From Spirosoma telluris (GTDB taxonomy: Bacteria; Bacteroidota; Bacteroidia; Cytophagales; Spirosomataceae): a stretch of 64,000 nt of DNA. The notes under the pieces were generated by a model, which was not told the origin of the DNA, ran no database searches, and saw only the letters and a program-made list of their open reading frames with translations. Where the stretch lies: positions 3,116,501-3,180,500 of the forward strand of contig QLII01000001.1 in the NCBI GenBank assembly GCA_003259005.1. Direction: 5' to 3'. The number at the start of each line of letters is the position of its first letter. The stretch's first letter is position 1. A program made the translations under genes and the position numbers. Positions 38,783 to 48,625 of this stretch are shown one piece after another.

Positions 38783-40620
38783 TTAGCATTCAAGCACCCA
38801 CACCCCAAACGGCTCTACGCTAATATGTTGCGTATCAGTCAATTCAACGGGCACAATTGATGCAGGCATGGGCGTAATTCGATAGCCTCTCCGAACCGGT
38901 TCAGGAAGTTGAACAGACAGCGGCTGATCGGTATGATTCGCCAGCAACCAACGCCGATGGTCGCTTTGAACCAATAATAGGCAGCTGCAAGCTAGTGGGT
39001 GATTTACTTTTGTGGGAATCACCTGTCCACCCTGAAATTCCAGCACCTGGGCAAGCACTACTGCCAGCGGGTAAAGCTGCGCATCTTCTGATATAATACC
39101 CTGTTTCCCCACTGTCTGGTAATAGGTTACCGACTTTGCGCCTGCTTCTGCCAATGCTTTAATACTGCCCAACGTCCAGCCAGCGGCCCAGAGCGAAGGC
39201 TGGCGAGGGTCAATTTTCTCTGTATTGCTAAGGATTCGATTCGCAGGGTCACGGGCATCGGGGTTAAGCCGATGACGAAGCGTAACGGGCGATACCTGTA
39301 CAGAAGCCAGCCCACAAAATGACTGGGCTGTTCGAACCGTATCACCCTGCCCAGCCAGATTTTCTACCATCGACCGATTATCGAAGGCATGTGCCTGCGG
39401 GTGAACGGCGTAGCTGATAAAATTGAGGCCATTCGTTGGAAACCGGTTGCGGTTCAACTCCGTAAAATTATAATTTGTACCCGCTCCAATACGTATTTGC
39501 GGCAGTTCATGTCGAATTATAGCGAGCGATTGACGAAGGACATCAGTCTGAGTAGCTGGCCCATCGGTTGAAAAAAGCAACAGTTCGGCAGGCATCACCT
39601 GGTTTTGCTGCACAACATCCAGAAAGTCTCGAAGTTCAGCAGCGTATTCGTTCGACAGGTGCAGGGCTACCAGCAACGGCCAGCCCAGCGCCTGCGCATT
39701 CCGGACATCCTGTACGAAAAACGTTGCCCAGTCCGTGTACCCGGCACTACCTCGATTCGGTAATGGTCAAATGGACCGATTTGCAACGCCCGAATAACTG
39801 GCTCGGTGAGTTCCCGTATTTCAGTTGACGCACCCAGACCGATGGCAGGCAGGGCCATTCGCTGCTCCTCATCGAATCGGATGAGCATGTCGTCGGGGCC
39901 GCTTTCCGATAAGGGGGGCAGTGGCTGCTCCGGTCGGAACTGAATCCGCTGATGAACCATCTCTCCTTGCCGAAGCGTAACCGGGAAAGGAAGATCCTGT
40001 GGGGTACAGAAGGTTTTGAATGACGCATCCGTCCAGTTTCGCTGGTCTTCCGTTTCAAAAATATCGCCGGTCATTTCCAGCTTAAACCACTGACCACCCG
40101 CCTGTTGCCAGCGCATGGCGGCAACCTGCTTAAACGGGTTTTGTGGGCTTATGGACTGTGGAAATCGGGTTACTTCCAGCTTCCCATCGGGATGAATTAA
40201 TTCGCAGGGCTGCCCCGCCGTGCCCAGAATTGGGTGAAGGATACAAAAGCCAGCCCGATTTTTCAGGAAGGTTTGATGAGCGACTCCATCAATCGTCATC
40301 GAGAATTCGCCCCGGTCATTGCCTTCGGCGATCACTTTCCAGACAAAAGCCGTTGCACCACCCTGTTCATACTGGCAGGTATAGCTAAGCCGAAACCCAT
40401 TGGGGTCGATTGTCCATTGCTCGTCCGAAATAATGGGTATCCAGGTTGCCCAGTTCTCATCCCGAATCGCGAAATAAATCATCCGCAAAATCTCGTGCCC
40501 GCCCCAGCGGAAATACCGAAAAAAGCCGTTTTCATAGCCGACCGTCAGCGGTCCCATCTGTAATTGGGTGAGTGGGAGGAGTGGCGTCTCGACGCCGTAT
40601 AGCTGTTGATTTGAGAGCAT
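38783..40620 (-). CDS. apnL: D-apionate lactonase-like protein, read as frameshifted
   Basis: About 612 residues after restoring one base near 39749-39753 (RIEGSAGYTDWATFFVQDV). The N-terminus LYGVETPLLPLTQLQMGPLT, then GYENGFFRYFRWGGHEILRMIYFAIRD, closely resembles ApnL, which opens D-apionolactone in D-apiose catabolism. The C-terminal half carries RIGAGTNYNFTELNRNR and FISYAVHPQAHAFDN, then a beta-domain end. There is no signal peptide, so it is cytoplasmic. D-apiose occurs in rhamnogalacturonan II and apiogalacturonan. The other apiose genes (dehydrogenase, oxidoisomerase) are not in this window. Family confidence is good; the exact reaction is inferred. Confidence 0.75.
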
Positions 40621-40624
40621 AGTC

Positions 40625-40650
40625 GTATGCCATGCTACCTCATGGCATAC
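40625..40650. repeat. Short GTATGCCATG hairpin
   Basis: A perfect 10-bp stem (40625-40634 with 40641-40650) and a 6-nt loop lie just upstream of the apionate lactonase-like start and downstream of the peroxiredoxin-like gene. The tatgccat core is shared with the long palindromes at 2281 and 47655, so this may be a reduced relative. Confidence 0.6.
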
Positions 40651-40698
40651 TGGTAAGTAAATCCCAGCTAGATTCTAATCAACCCGCTACTAAGGTTT

Positions 40699-41295
40699 TC
40701 ATTGTTCTACTGCCGCCAATACCTCAGCCTGATGCGTAAAGCCCTCAAAATTTTCGTCCAGGAAATGGTATTGAATCTTCCGGAAGCGGTCTATAACGTA
40801 TACAGCGGGAATAAATACCTCCTCCGAAATTCCAGACACCCGGTCCCAGATCGGGTCCGTTTCTGAATAAACACCAAACCGGCGAGCCACCGATTTGTCG
40901 GCATCATAGGCTAACAACATTGCGGATAAATCCGTATGCTTGGCTAAGAACTTGGGATTTTCGTTGGTAAATACCACCATCTGGCCTCCTTTCGCCCGAA
41001 TTTCGGTAGCCATTTTAGTCAATTCCGTTAAAAATGGGCGGGCATAACCACCCCAGCAAGGGCAATAAAAACTAACTACGATAGGCCCACGTGTGAGTAG
41101 TTCAGGCAGGCTAACCGTCTGATGCGATGAGTCGACGGTTAAAAGAGAAGCCAGCCAATAGTCGGCGGTATCAACTAAGGAGAAAAAGGGGACTGATTCG
41201 CCCGTGTGTAACGGCTGTGCCCGCTCAATGGGCTGACGATCTTTTACAACCACCCCACGTACCTCGCCCAATTCATTAACCATTTCCAGTGTCAT
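40699..41295 (-). CDS. AhpC/TSA-family peroxiredoxin-like protein
   Basis: 198 residues with a thioredoxin-like fold: a PFFSLVDT opening, VSLPELLTRGPIVVSFYCPCWGGY, a helix with FLTELTKMATEIRAKGGQMVVF, then DKSVARRFGVYSE and IPAVYVIDRF (cis-Pro region). Cysteines lie close together in YCPCW. The usual Pxxx(T/S)xxC peroxidatic motif is altered, so peroxidase activity is uncertain and a thiol-disulfide role is possible. There is no signal peptide. It may be the first gene of a transcript with the downstream apionate lactonase-like gene, 78 nt away. Confidence 0.85.
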   Translation of the reverse strand: MTLEMVNELGEVRGVVVKDRQPIERAQPLHTGESVPFFSLVDTADYWLASLLTVDSSHQTVSLPELLTRGPIVVSFYCPCWGGYARPFLTELTKMATEIRAKGGQMVVFTNENPKFLAKHTDLSAMLLAYDADKSVARRFGVYSETDPIWDRVSGISEEVFIPAVYVIDRFRKIQYHFLDENFEGFTHQAEVLAAVEQ

Positions 41296-41746
41296 GTTAT
41301 TGCTATTTTAATTTAAATCTCTTAATCTATATATTAAATAGATTTTTAATGAAAATAAAGAAGCCAGCTTTTGACTGACTTAACTTATCCGGATCAGGTA
41401 GTGAACTAAATCAGGATATGCCGCAAAGTTGATAGATAAATTTTAATTTTACAAACAAAATCAACAAAATGATTATCAACCAGTTACACAATACTCTATC
41501 GACTTTGCGGACTTATCCTATAAATTCTCCTAATTAAGTAGATAATATTAGAAAGTTGTTTGGGTCAACCTTTATTCTAGTCATAGTAGCAACTTGTTTC
41601 TATAGACTCGTATGTATACTTATACACAAAGTCTTGGGGCATTAAGTAACGTATGACCTAAAATGTCTTTAAAACAGGTAAATGGTATGAACACGGCTGC
41701 TAAACCAGTAGTAGCTTGCAACGATAGGTGTTAACTGACGTTTAGA
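41296..41746. other. A/T-rich divergent intergenic region
   Basis: About 450 bp between the peroxiredoxin-like gene and the large heme/HEAT gene. It is A/T-rich near 41310-41350 and 41435-41570. It should hold promoters for both directions. I saw no open frame, repeat or RNA that I could support. Confidence 0.45.
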
Positions 41747-44700
41747 ATGAAAAAAGGGAACCTAAGTTTGGTAAAAAACAAGAAAATTGTCTGGCTCTAT
41801 GCGCTGGCTCCTATGCTTTTTTTAGTGAGTTATCAGAATGAAAAGGACCCTATAGATCGCCGAATCAAACGGATGGTTCCCGAAAAAGCCGCTCAGTTAG
41901 CCAAAGCTATCGAAGCCACGGTAACCCCCGAACTAGCCGAGGGACTCACACTGCGTTTGTGGGGCGTCGATTCGCTGGTCGCCGATCCGATTGCCATCGA
42001 TATTGATGATACTGGCAGGCTCTATTACACCCGAACCAATCGGCAGAAAAACTCGGAATTTGATATTAGGGGCCATCAGGATTGGGAAATCGAATCGAAC
42101 CGATTACAGAGCATTGAGGATAAACGGGCATTTCTGCATAGGGTCTTATCGCCTGAAAACAGTAAGAAAAACGAATGGCTGAAAGACATGAACGGCGATG
42201 GCTCCCACGATTGGCGGGACATGACCGTCGAGAAGGAAAATGTTTACCGAATTGAAGACACGTCTGGGGACGGCGTTGCCGATTTGTCGCAGCTAGTAGT
42301 CGATGATTTCCATGACGAAGTAACCGATGTGGCCGGGGGTGTCATGACCAACGGCGACGACCTGTATGTGGCCGTTGCACCCGATCTGTGGCGTATGCAG
42401 GATAAAGATGGGGACGGCATTGCCGAAACCAAAACCTCTCTTTCGCATGGTTATGGCGTTCACATAGGCTTTGGTGGTCACGGCATGTCGGGTATCGAAA
42501 TGGGGCCGGATGGAAAAATCTACTGGCAGATTGGTGATATTGGTTTCAATGGCAAAGGACCAGACGGCAAAACCTGGTCGCACCCCAATAGCGGTGTTAT
42601 TGTCCGATCTAACCCCGATGGCAGTGATTTCGAAGTGTTTGCCTATGGGGTTCGCAATACCCACGAATTTGTTTTTGACGAATATGGCAACCTGATCAGC
42701 GAAGACAATGACGGCGACCATCCGGGCGAGAAAGAACGTCTGGTCTACATTGTCAATGGGTCGGATACGGGCTGGCGTAGCAACTGGCAGTACGGCAAAT
42801 ACCGCGACCCGAACAACAATACCTACAAAGTCTGGATGGACGAACAGATGTACAAACCTCGCTTTGAGGGTCAGGCAGCTTACATTACCCCTACCATCGC
42901 CAACTTTGTGAGTGGCCCGGCAGGGATGCGCTACAATCCGGGCACGGCGCTGAGTCCGGCGTATAAAAATATGTTTTTCATCGCCGAATTTGTGGGAAAT
43001 CCCGCTCGCTCAGGCATCCATGCCTTTAAGCTAAAGCCCAAAGGCGCAACATTTGAACTCGGCGAACAGAAAAAAATCCTGGGCAATGTGCTTGCGACGG
43101 GTATTGATTTTGGGCCTGATGGTGCCTTATACGTAGCTGACTGGATCAATGGCTGGGACGCCAAAGACTATGGCCGCATCTGGAAACTGGACGATAAAGC
43201 GGGCGCGGCTTCGGCAGATCGCCAGCGCACCAAAGCCTTACTGGCCGAAAAGTTTGGGGCACGTTCTGAAACGGATTTGGGTGAGTTGCTCAAGAATCCG
43301 GATATGCGGGTTCGGCAGAAAGCTCAGTTTGAACTGGCCAAACGCGGTGCCAAGGGTGCTCCTATTCTTGCTGCCGCCACTAAACAAACCGACAATCAGT
43401 TGGCGCGTGTGCATGGCATTTGGGGAATCAGTCAATTGACTCGTCAGGATAAGCAATATGGCCAATTGTTATTGCCCTTGCTCCAGGATAGCGATCCCGA
43501 AATTCGAGCGCAGGCGGCAAAATGGCTGGGCGATGTTCGTTACAAAGAAGCGGGTGCGGCCTTGATCCCCTTGTTGAAAGACTCCTACAGTCGTACCCGT
43601 TTCTTCGCTGCCGAGGCATTGGGGCGCATTGACTACGAGCCTGCTATTCAACCCATTATTCAGCTTTTGGAAGCCAATAACGACGAAGATACCTACATTC
43701 GTCATGCGGGTAGCCTTGCCTTGGCTCGGATCGGAAAATCGGCTCCTGTAGTGGCCTTAGCCAGTCATTCGTCACGAGCAGTTCGGATTGCTGCTGTGGT
43801 TACCCTCCGGCGTATGAGTGATCCGGGCATCGCTGCTTTCCTGACTGATACCGATGAGTTTATTGTTACCGAAGCGGCTCGCGGCAGCAATGATGACCTG
43901 TCGATTCCAGCTGCATTGCCTGCATTGGGTAAGGTGCTGCAAAACACCCGATTTACTAATGAAGCCTTAATTCGTCGGGCAGTCAACGCGAACTTGCGCG
44001 TAGGCACGCCCGAAGCCATGCAAACCCTGATCGACTACGCGCAGAAAGAAGGCAACCCGATTGCCATGCGGGGCGAAGCCCTGGAAGCCCTTAGTACCTG
44101 GGCTAAACCGTCGGTGCTGGATCGGGTTGATGGACGCTACCGGGGCGTTATCGAACGCGACCCAGCGGTGCTGAAAACCAAGACCGCCGACCTGTATAGC
44201 AAGCTGTTGACGCATTCGGATGTGGCCCTTCGGTTAAGTGCCATCAAAGCTATTACAAAGCTAAATTTGACTGAAGCATCGGAACCGTTGTTTAGCCGAT
44301 TAACGGGCGACAAAGAAGCGACGGTACGAATTGCGGCTCTACGGGCATTGGCCTCCATGAATGATAAACAGGTCAGTAAAGCCATTGAAACAGCCCTGGC
44401 CGACAACGAAAAAAGCGTACGGGTAGCCGGGCTGGATTTGCTGGCGAAATCGGATATGCCCAAAGATCGGATGGTAAGTCTGCTCTCGGAGGTAATCAAC
44501 ACCCGTACAACCGAAGAAAAGCAGGCGGCCCTGCTCACCTTAGGCAAACTTCCGATTGCTAATTCACAGAAAACCTTCGATCAATTGCTGGCCAAAATGA
44601 CAGCAGGCACCATGCCCGCCGAACTCCAGCTGGAATTGGAAGAAGCCATCGAAAGCAGTCACTCGCCCCAACTGACGGCTAAGTATAAAACAATCACGTC

Positions 44701-45175
44701 CAAATTATCGCCCGATGCCCTGGCTGCGACCTACAAAGGGAGTTTATTAGGTGGCGAGCCTGATTTAGGCCGACGAATTTTCTTCCGCCACCAAACAGCA
44801 CAGTGTATACGCTGCCACGCCTATGATGATCTCGGTGGGAATGCGGGCCCTCGTCTGAATGGGGTAGCCAGCCGACTCACGCGTGAACAACTGCTGGAAG
44901 CACTGATCAATCCAAGTGCCCGTTTAGCGCCGGGATTTGGTACAGTCAACCTGAAGCTGAAGAATGGCAAAACGGTCAGTGGTATTTTGCAGGGCGAAAC
45001 CAGTACCGACATTAAGGTAAAAGTGGGCGACCAGCCCGATACTACGGTGCCTAAAAGTCAGGTTGCCAAGCGCACCAACTCGCCATCGAGTATGCCTGAA
45101 ATGAAGTATCTGCTAACAAAACGGGAAATTCGGGATGTGGTTAGTTTCCTATCGACGTTGAAGGATGATAAATAG
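41747..45175 (+). CDS. PVC-type heme-binding CxxCH protein with propeller and HEAT repeats
   Basis: 1142 residues, intact. After an N-terminal membrane anchor or signal (IVWLYALAPMLFLVSY), a sugar-dehydrogenase-like propeller (about residues 60-480) shows DGDGIAETK, GPDGKIYW, VFAYGVRNTHEF and GPDGALYVADWING. HEAT repeats follow (about 490-930; LLQDSDPEIRAQAAKWLGD and similar). A cytochrome c domain carries C1020-I-R-C-H1024, and the family-specific end runs GKTVSGILQGE to VSFLSTLKDD. Such proteins are exported and thought to oxidise sugars or polyols and pass electrons through heme c. It faces the GH78 gene; a long inverted repeat lies between them. Confidence 0.9.
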   Translation: MKKGNLSLVKNKKIVWLYALAPMLFLVSYQNEKDPIDRRIKRMVPEKAAQLAKAIEATVTPELAEGLTLRLWGVDSLVADPIAIDIDDTGRLYYTRTNRQKNSEFDIRGHQDWEIESNRLQSIEDKRAFLHRVLSPENSKKNEWLKDMNGDGSHDWRDMTVEKENVYRIEDTSGDGVADLSQLVVDDFHDEVTDVAGGVMTNGDDLYVAVAPDLWRMQDKDGDGIAETKTSLSHGYGVHIGFGGHGMSGIEMGPDGKIYWQIGDIGFNGKGPDGKTWSHPNSGVIVRSNPDGSDFEVFAYGVRNTHEFVFDEYGNLISEDNDGDHPGEKERLVYIVNGSDTGWRSNWQYGKYRDPNNNTYKVWMDEQMYKPRFEGQAAYITPTIANFVSGPAGMRYNPGTALSPAYKNMFFIAEFVGNPARSGIHAFKLKPKGATFELGEQKKILGNVLATGIDFGPDGALYVADWINGWDAKDYGRIWKLDDKAGAASADRQRTKALLAEKFGARSETDLGELLKNPDMRVRQKAQFELAKRGAKGAPILAAATKQTDNQLARVHGIWGISQLTRQDKQYGQLLLPLLQDSDPEIRAQAAKWLGDVRYKEAGAALIPLLKDSYSRTRFFAAEALGRIDYEPAIQPIIQLLEANNDEDTYIRHAGSLALARIGKSAPVVALASHSSRAVRIAAVVTLRRMSDPGIAAFLTDTDEFIVTEAARGSNDDLSIPAALPALGKVLQNTRFTNEALIRRAVNANLRVGTPEAMQTLIDYAQKEGNPIAMRGEALEALSTWAKPSVLDRVDGRYRGVIERDPAVLKTKTADLYSKLLTHSDVALRLSAIKAITKLNLTEASEPLFSRLTGDKEATVRIAALRALASMNDKQVSKAIETALADNEKSVRVAGLDLLAKSDMPKDRMVSLLSEVINTRTTEEKQAALLTLGKLPIANSQKTFDQLLAKMTAGTMPAELQLELEEAIESSHSPQLTAKYKTITSKLSPDALAATYKGSLLGGEPDLGRRIFFRHQTAQCIRCHAYDDLGGNAGPRLNGVASRLTREQLLEALINPSARLAPGFGTVNLKLKNGKTVSGILQGETSTDIKVKVGDQPDTTVPKSQVAKRTNSPSSMPEMKYLLTKREIRDVVSFLSTLKDDK

Positions 45176-45240
45176 AAATTTGGCAGTTGTTTAAAATCTA
45201 TGCTATCCCCTCTAAATCGGCCTAAAATGAGTATAGTTTT

Positions 45241-45310
45241 GTCATCCCGACCAAAGGAGGGATCTCTCAGGCATCCGACAACTTGAGATTCCTCCTTCGG
45301 TCGGGATGAC
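45241..45310. repeat. GTCATCCCGACC-type inverted repeat between convergent genes
   Basis: Arms 45241-45267 and 45284-45310 pair over 27 bp with about three mismatches. It starts gtcatcccgacc, continues aaaggaggga and ends with the complement. Elements with this core are widespread in Bacteroidota intergenic DNA (general knowledge). It lies between the ends of the heme/HEAT gene and the convergent GH78 gene. T-tracts are lacking downstream on both strands, so termination by itself is unproven. Confidence 0.85.
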
Positions 45311-45355
45311 AAAAAATGTGCTGTTCCATTAGACTTTTACGAACACTACAATAAG

Positions 45356-47631
45356 TCAACGCACCTCCCATTCATGGGCTCCTGCGCCAACTGCAATAAT
45401 CTTCCAGAATTTGCCTTCTGGTATAGCTTTTACCACAGTTCCATTTTGCCAAACCTGGCTTTTCGCTTTTTTACGGGGCAGGTACACCACTCCGCTGGTG
45501 TTAGCAGGCAGTGTGGCGCGTAGCTGAAACCGTTCGGGCATGTTGTCGAAGGCTACGGCGATTGGCCCCCGTAACGTGGCCAGTTGCAACGAGGCCCGCC
45601 GTAATGTGTCAGGCTGGGGCTTGATCTGAACCGTTTCAAAAGCGGGCGTCAACGCTTCGACACCCATTAATTTCCGCACGATGATATTGGCTGGTGCAGC
45701 CCCCCAGGCATGATTCCAATCCTGATTGGGTTTGTATTTCGTATCCCACGCTTCGGTAGTCATCGTCGATCCCGTGCGGATCATGTTGTACCAACTGCGT
45801 TCATCGGTCGAGGTTAGCAGCGCCAGGGCATAGGCACTTTCATGGGCATTGTAGAGTGCATCCAGCAGGAACTGCGACCCATACACACTGCACGCCATCC
45901 CTCGCGACCGGATATGCGCCAGTACCTTTGGTTGATACTTTTCAGGAACCAGCCCAAAGGCAAGAGCCATCATATTGGCATGAAGAGACGCGTGGTCGGT
46001 GCTATCGCCATCCCGAACGAGGCCCGTTTTAGGGTTAATAAACGTGGCCTGGAAGGCTTTCTTAACCTGATTGGATCGGTTCGTAAAAAAAGTGGCATCC
46101 TCCGCTTTGCCCAAGCGATTCGCTACCTGCGCCATATAGACCAGCCCCTGATAGTGAAAGGCATTGACGACTGCATTGTAGTTACGAAAAACGAAGCCAT
46201 CCGTTTCACCAACTTCCTTTTTACCCAATCCTAGAACGCCCTGCTGCGGCCAATCGACAATATCCTGAATCGTAGGTCGACCATCAAACGTATCGTAGTG
46301 AATGGACTTCTTAAATTCAGGCGTTTGAAGGCCCGTTCGGGTACTGATTAGTCCATCCGGCGGGCGAGCGGCAGTAAAAGTTTAGCCTTCAGTTCGGGAT
46401 AGAGGGCTTCTACTGTACGCGAATCCCCGGAATTTAGATAATCGTACCAGGCGATCAAAACGTTTTGCAACGACCATTCGGTAGGCCAGGTTGCATGAAA
46501 AACCAGGTAGTTTAAAGATCGTTTGGCGATGTTGTACTCCGAATCGGTGGCATAGTGAGAAAGCTGATTAATCAGCGCATCGGCTTCGTAGGGAATCCGT
46601 TCACGATCTCCATCAACGTAATAGCCGCTAAAGGTAGTCGCCTTGATGGTGTGTTTGCAGAGATCCCAAATACGGTTCAGGGTTGTGTCTGAGCTGGTGA
46701 ACGTCGTGGCGGTTTCATCGAAAGGATACGTAACAACCTGACGAACAAGCTGCTCAACACGGACATTAGTGGCGGGCAACTCAACTTCAACATAGCGAAA
46801 CGGCAGCACTTCGCCAATGTAATCCGGCATCAGAATGGCTTTCGGGCCGGTATTACGCTTGTCTGGTTTAAACTGAATAGCGTAGCGGTGCAACCCGCGT
46901 TGCAACAGAACGGGTATCCGTCGGTACCGCAGTACACCGGCGGGTTTGGGGTTGACATGGCCATCAGGTGTAATGGCCTCCCCGACATGCAGGATGAGGG
47001 TATCCTGCTCAGTTGGCCCATTCACTGTAAGATAAATTTGCCCAAACGCATCGTTACCAAAATCATACATTATCCATTTCGAGCCCACTGGTTTCTGTGA
47101 AACGGGCGCTTCTTCAGCTTTCACGACGGGGTAATAAGGCGTTTCGTAATCGGCTAACTGGGGAGCTGTGCGAAACGCTTTCGCTTGAGAAAAATCACTT
47201 TCGGTATTCTGGTCATTCCAGACTTTTACTTTCCAGTAATAAATCCGGTTTGCATCCAGGCCGGGGGGTATCAAAATACCCACGCTTCGGCTGTTTAGGA
47301 GTTTTCCGGAGTCCCACACATCGCCCACATTAGCCTGGCTATTTTTCCGGGAAGAGCTTACAATCAACCGAAAAGCGGTCTGACGACTATTGGTGCGCTG
47401 GTCGATGAGTGCCCAACTAAACGAAGGATGGACGCTACGAATCAGGGCTAATTGGCCCAGGAAACCGGATGAGTCTGCGGCATCAAGGGTTAGATTCGTT
47501 AAAAAGCCATTGCTCCACACCTTATCTGTATGAAGCAATAAATCGGTACGCAATGAGATCGGTGGTACTAGCAGCTGCGCGGAAGCGGTTAAGCTAGTCG
47601 AAAGCAGTAGCCAAAAGAAATAATGTCGCAT
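45356..47631 (-). CDS. Alpha-L-rhamnosidase-like GH78 protein, read as frameshifted
   Basis: About 759 residues after restoring one base near 46350 (RRMDG/LISTRTGLQTPEFKK). Signal peptide MRHYFFWLLLSTSLTASAQ. N-terminal beta-domains cover about residues 25-310. The (alpha/alpha)6 barrel shows YYVDGDRERIPYEADALIN, the typical GH78 block with catalytic acidic residues (family knowledge), then TWPTEWSLQNVL, VDWPQQGV, FHYQGLVYMAQ and EAWDTKYKPNQDWNHAWG. The C-terminal beta-sandwich ends HEWEVR. GH78 removes terminal L-rhamnose, e.g. from rhamnogalacturonan. With the apionate lactonase-like gene close by, a pectin substrate is plausible. Confidence 0.88.
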
Positions 47632-47654
47632 GAAGCCTTTTTTATTGGAGATTG

Positions 47655-47727
47655 CTTTTAAGGGTATTTCATAGTCCTATGCCATATCTCCAAGATATGG
47701 CATAGGACTATGAAATACCCTTAAAAG
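47655..47727. repeat. Perfect 35-bp palindrome, relative of the one at 2281
   Basis: Positions 47655-47689 are the exact reverse complement of 47693-47727 with a 3-nt cca centre. It shares the gggtattt(t)cata block, the tatgccat(a/g)tct inner block and the 3-nt centre with the palindrome at 2281-2367; the arms between differ. It lies upstream of the GH78 start (47631), in the gene's 5' region. Confidence 0.9.
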
Positions 47728-48217
47728 GCAAGCCCAGTTATCGTAAATCCACATTAGAATCGTGCGAAAATGTTAGTTGTAATGGAGAGGCTACCCTGAT
47801 TAGTATAAAAATCAGCCAGATCGGGTTATGAACCGTTGAGGCCAATGGTTAGCAGCCATTCTGATAGGTAGAAGGACTTTCCAGTGTTTTTTTAATCACG
47901 TGCCTACGAGTAGTGCGACATTTACCCCGGTTTGATTGCCAATTGTTACCTCTACGAGGCTCAAGTGAAATTTGTCAGAGCGAGGTCTACCCTTGAACCG
48001 TTTATAAACTAGCGGAGAGCTAGCTGGATAATATATTACCTAAGTCCAGATATTGGCAAAACCATCTAACAATATTGTATTTACATACGTTAATAGATTG
48101 CCAGGTTTAAAACTTTTCGGTTATAAACTATAGCCTAGCAAGGATAATTGGAGCAGAAAGCGGTCATCTGAGTAGATGAAAGATACGATTTTCTGCCGAA
48201 CTTAATCGGTAAACGCT
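47728..48217. other. Intergenic region without visible features
   Basis: About 490 bp between the palindrome and the small YXWGXW-like gene. Divergent promoters for GH78 and the downstream gene are expected. I saw no supported frame, RNA or repeat beyond A/T-rich stretches near 48030-48120. Confidence 0.4.
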
Positions 48218-48553
48218 ATGAAAACGAACATGAAAGTATTGGCATTAGCGAGTTTATTGCTCCCCGCGTTGTGTATAGTTGATTCAGAAACTGCCACAGC
48301 ACAAACGCCCAGGAGGGTCATCGTCATTCCTAGGACCCCGCCAATGCATCAACAGCCAATAGAGCAGGTATGGGTTCCGGGTCACTACGTCCAACGAGGA
48401 CGGGATCGTATCTGGATAGACGGTCACTATCAGACAGCTACCCCTCAATACGCCACTTATTCAAAACCAGACCGGTATAAAACCTGGAATCCTGGTTATT
48501 GGCGGGCAACCCCTCGTGGACGAGTCTGGGTAGAAGGGTACTGGAGTTATTAA
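48218..48553 (+). CDS. Small exported YXWGXW/WXPGxY-repeat protein
   Basis: 111 residues with a signal peptide (MKTNMKVLALASLLLPALCI, cleavage near TATAQ). The mature part is three related aromatic repeats: VWVPGHYVQRGRDRIWIDGHY, then WNPGYWRATPRGRVWVEGYW (each begins W-x-P-G-x-Y/W). This is the pattern of small YXWGXW-repeat proteins common in Gram-negative envelopes; no function is established. It is basic and lacks cysteines. A bidirectional terminator follows. Confidence 0.8.
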   Translation: MKTNMKVLALASLLLPALCIVDSETATAQTPRRVIVIPRTPPMHQQPIEQVWVPGHYVQRGRDRIWIDGHYQTATPQYATYSKPDRYKTWNPGYWRATPRGRVWVEGYWSY

Positions 48554-48561
48554 ACACACAT

Positions 48562-48598
48562 AAAAAAACGTCCTAAGCGCAACTTAGGGCGTTTTTTT
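48562..48598. terminator. Bidirectional Rho-independent terminator
   Basis: The stem aaaaaaacg-cctaag against cttaggg-cgttttttt has one mismatch and a 5-nt loop (48562-48577 with 48583-48598). A-run and T-run flank it, so it can end the plus-strand gene (48553) and the convergent minus-strand DUF1080 gene (48626). Confidence 0.9.
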
Positions 48599-48625
48599 AC
48601 GTGTATGAAAGGGTTAAAATCAGCC

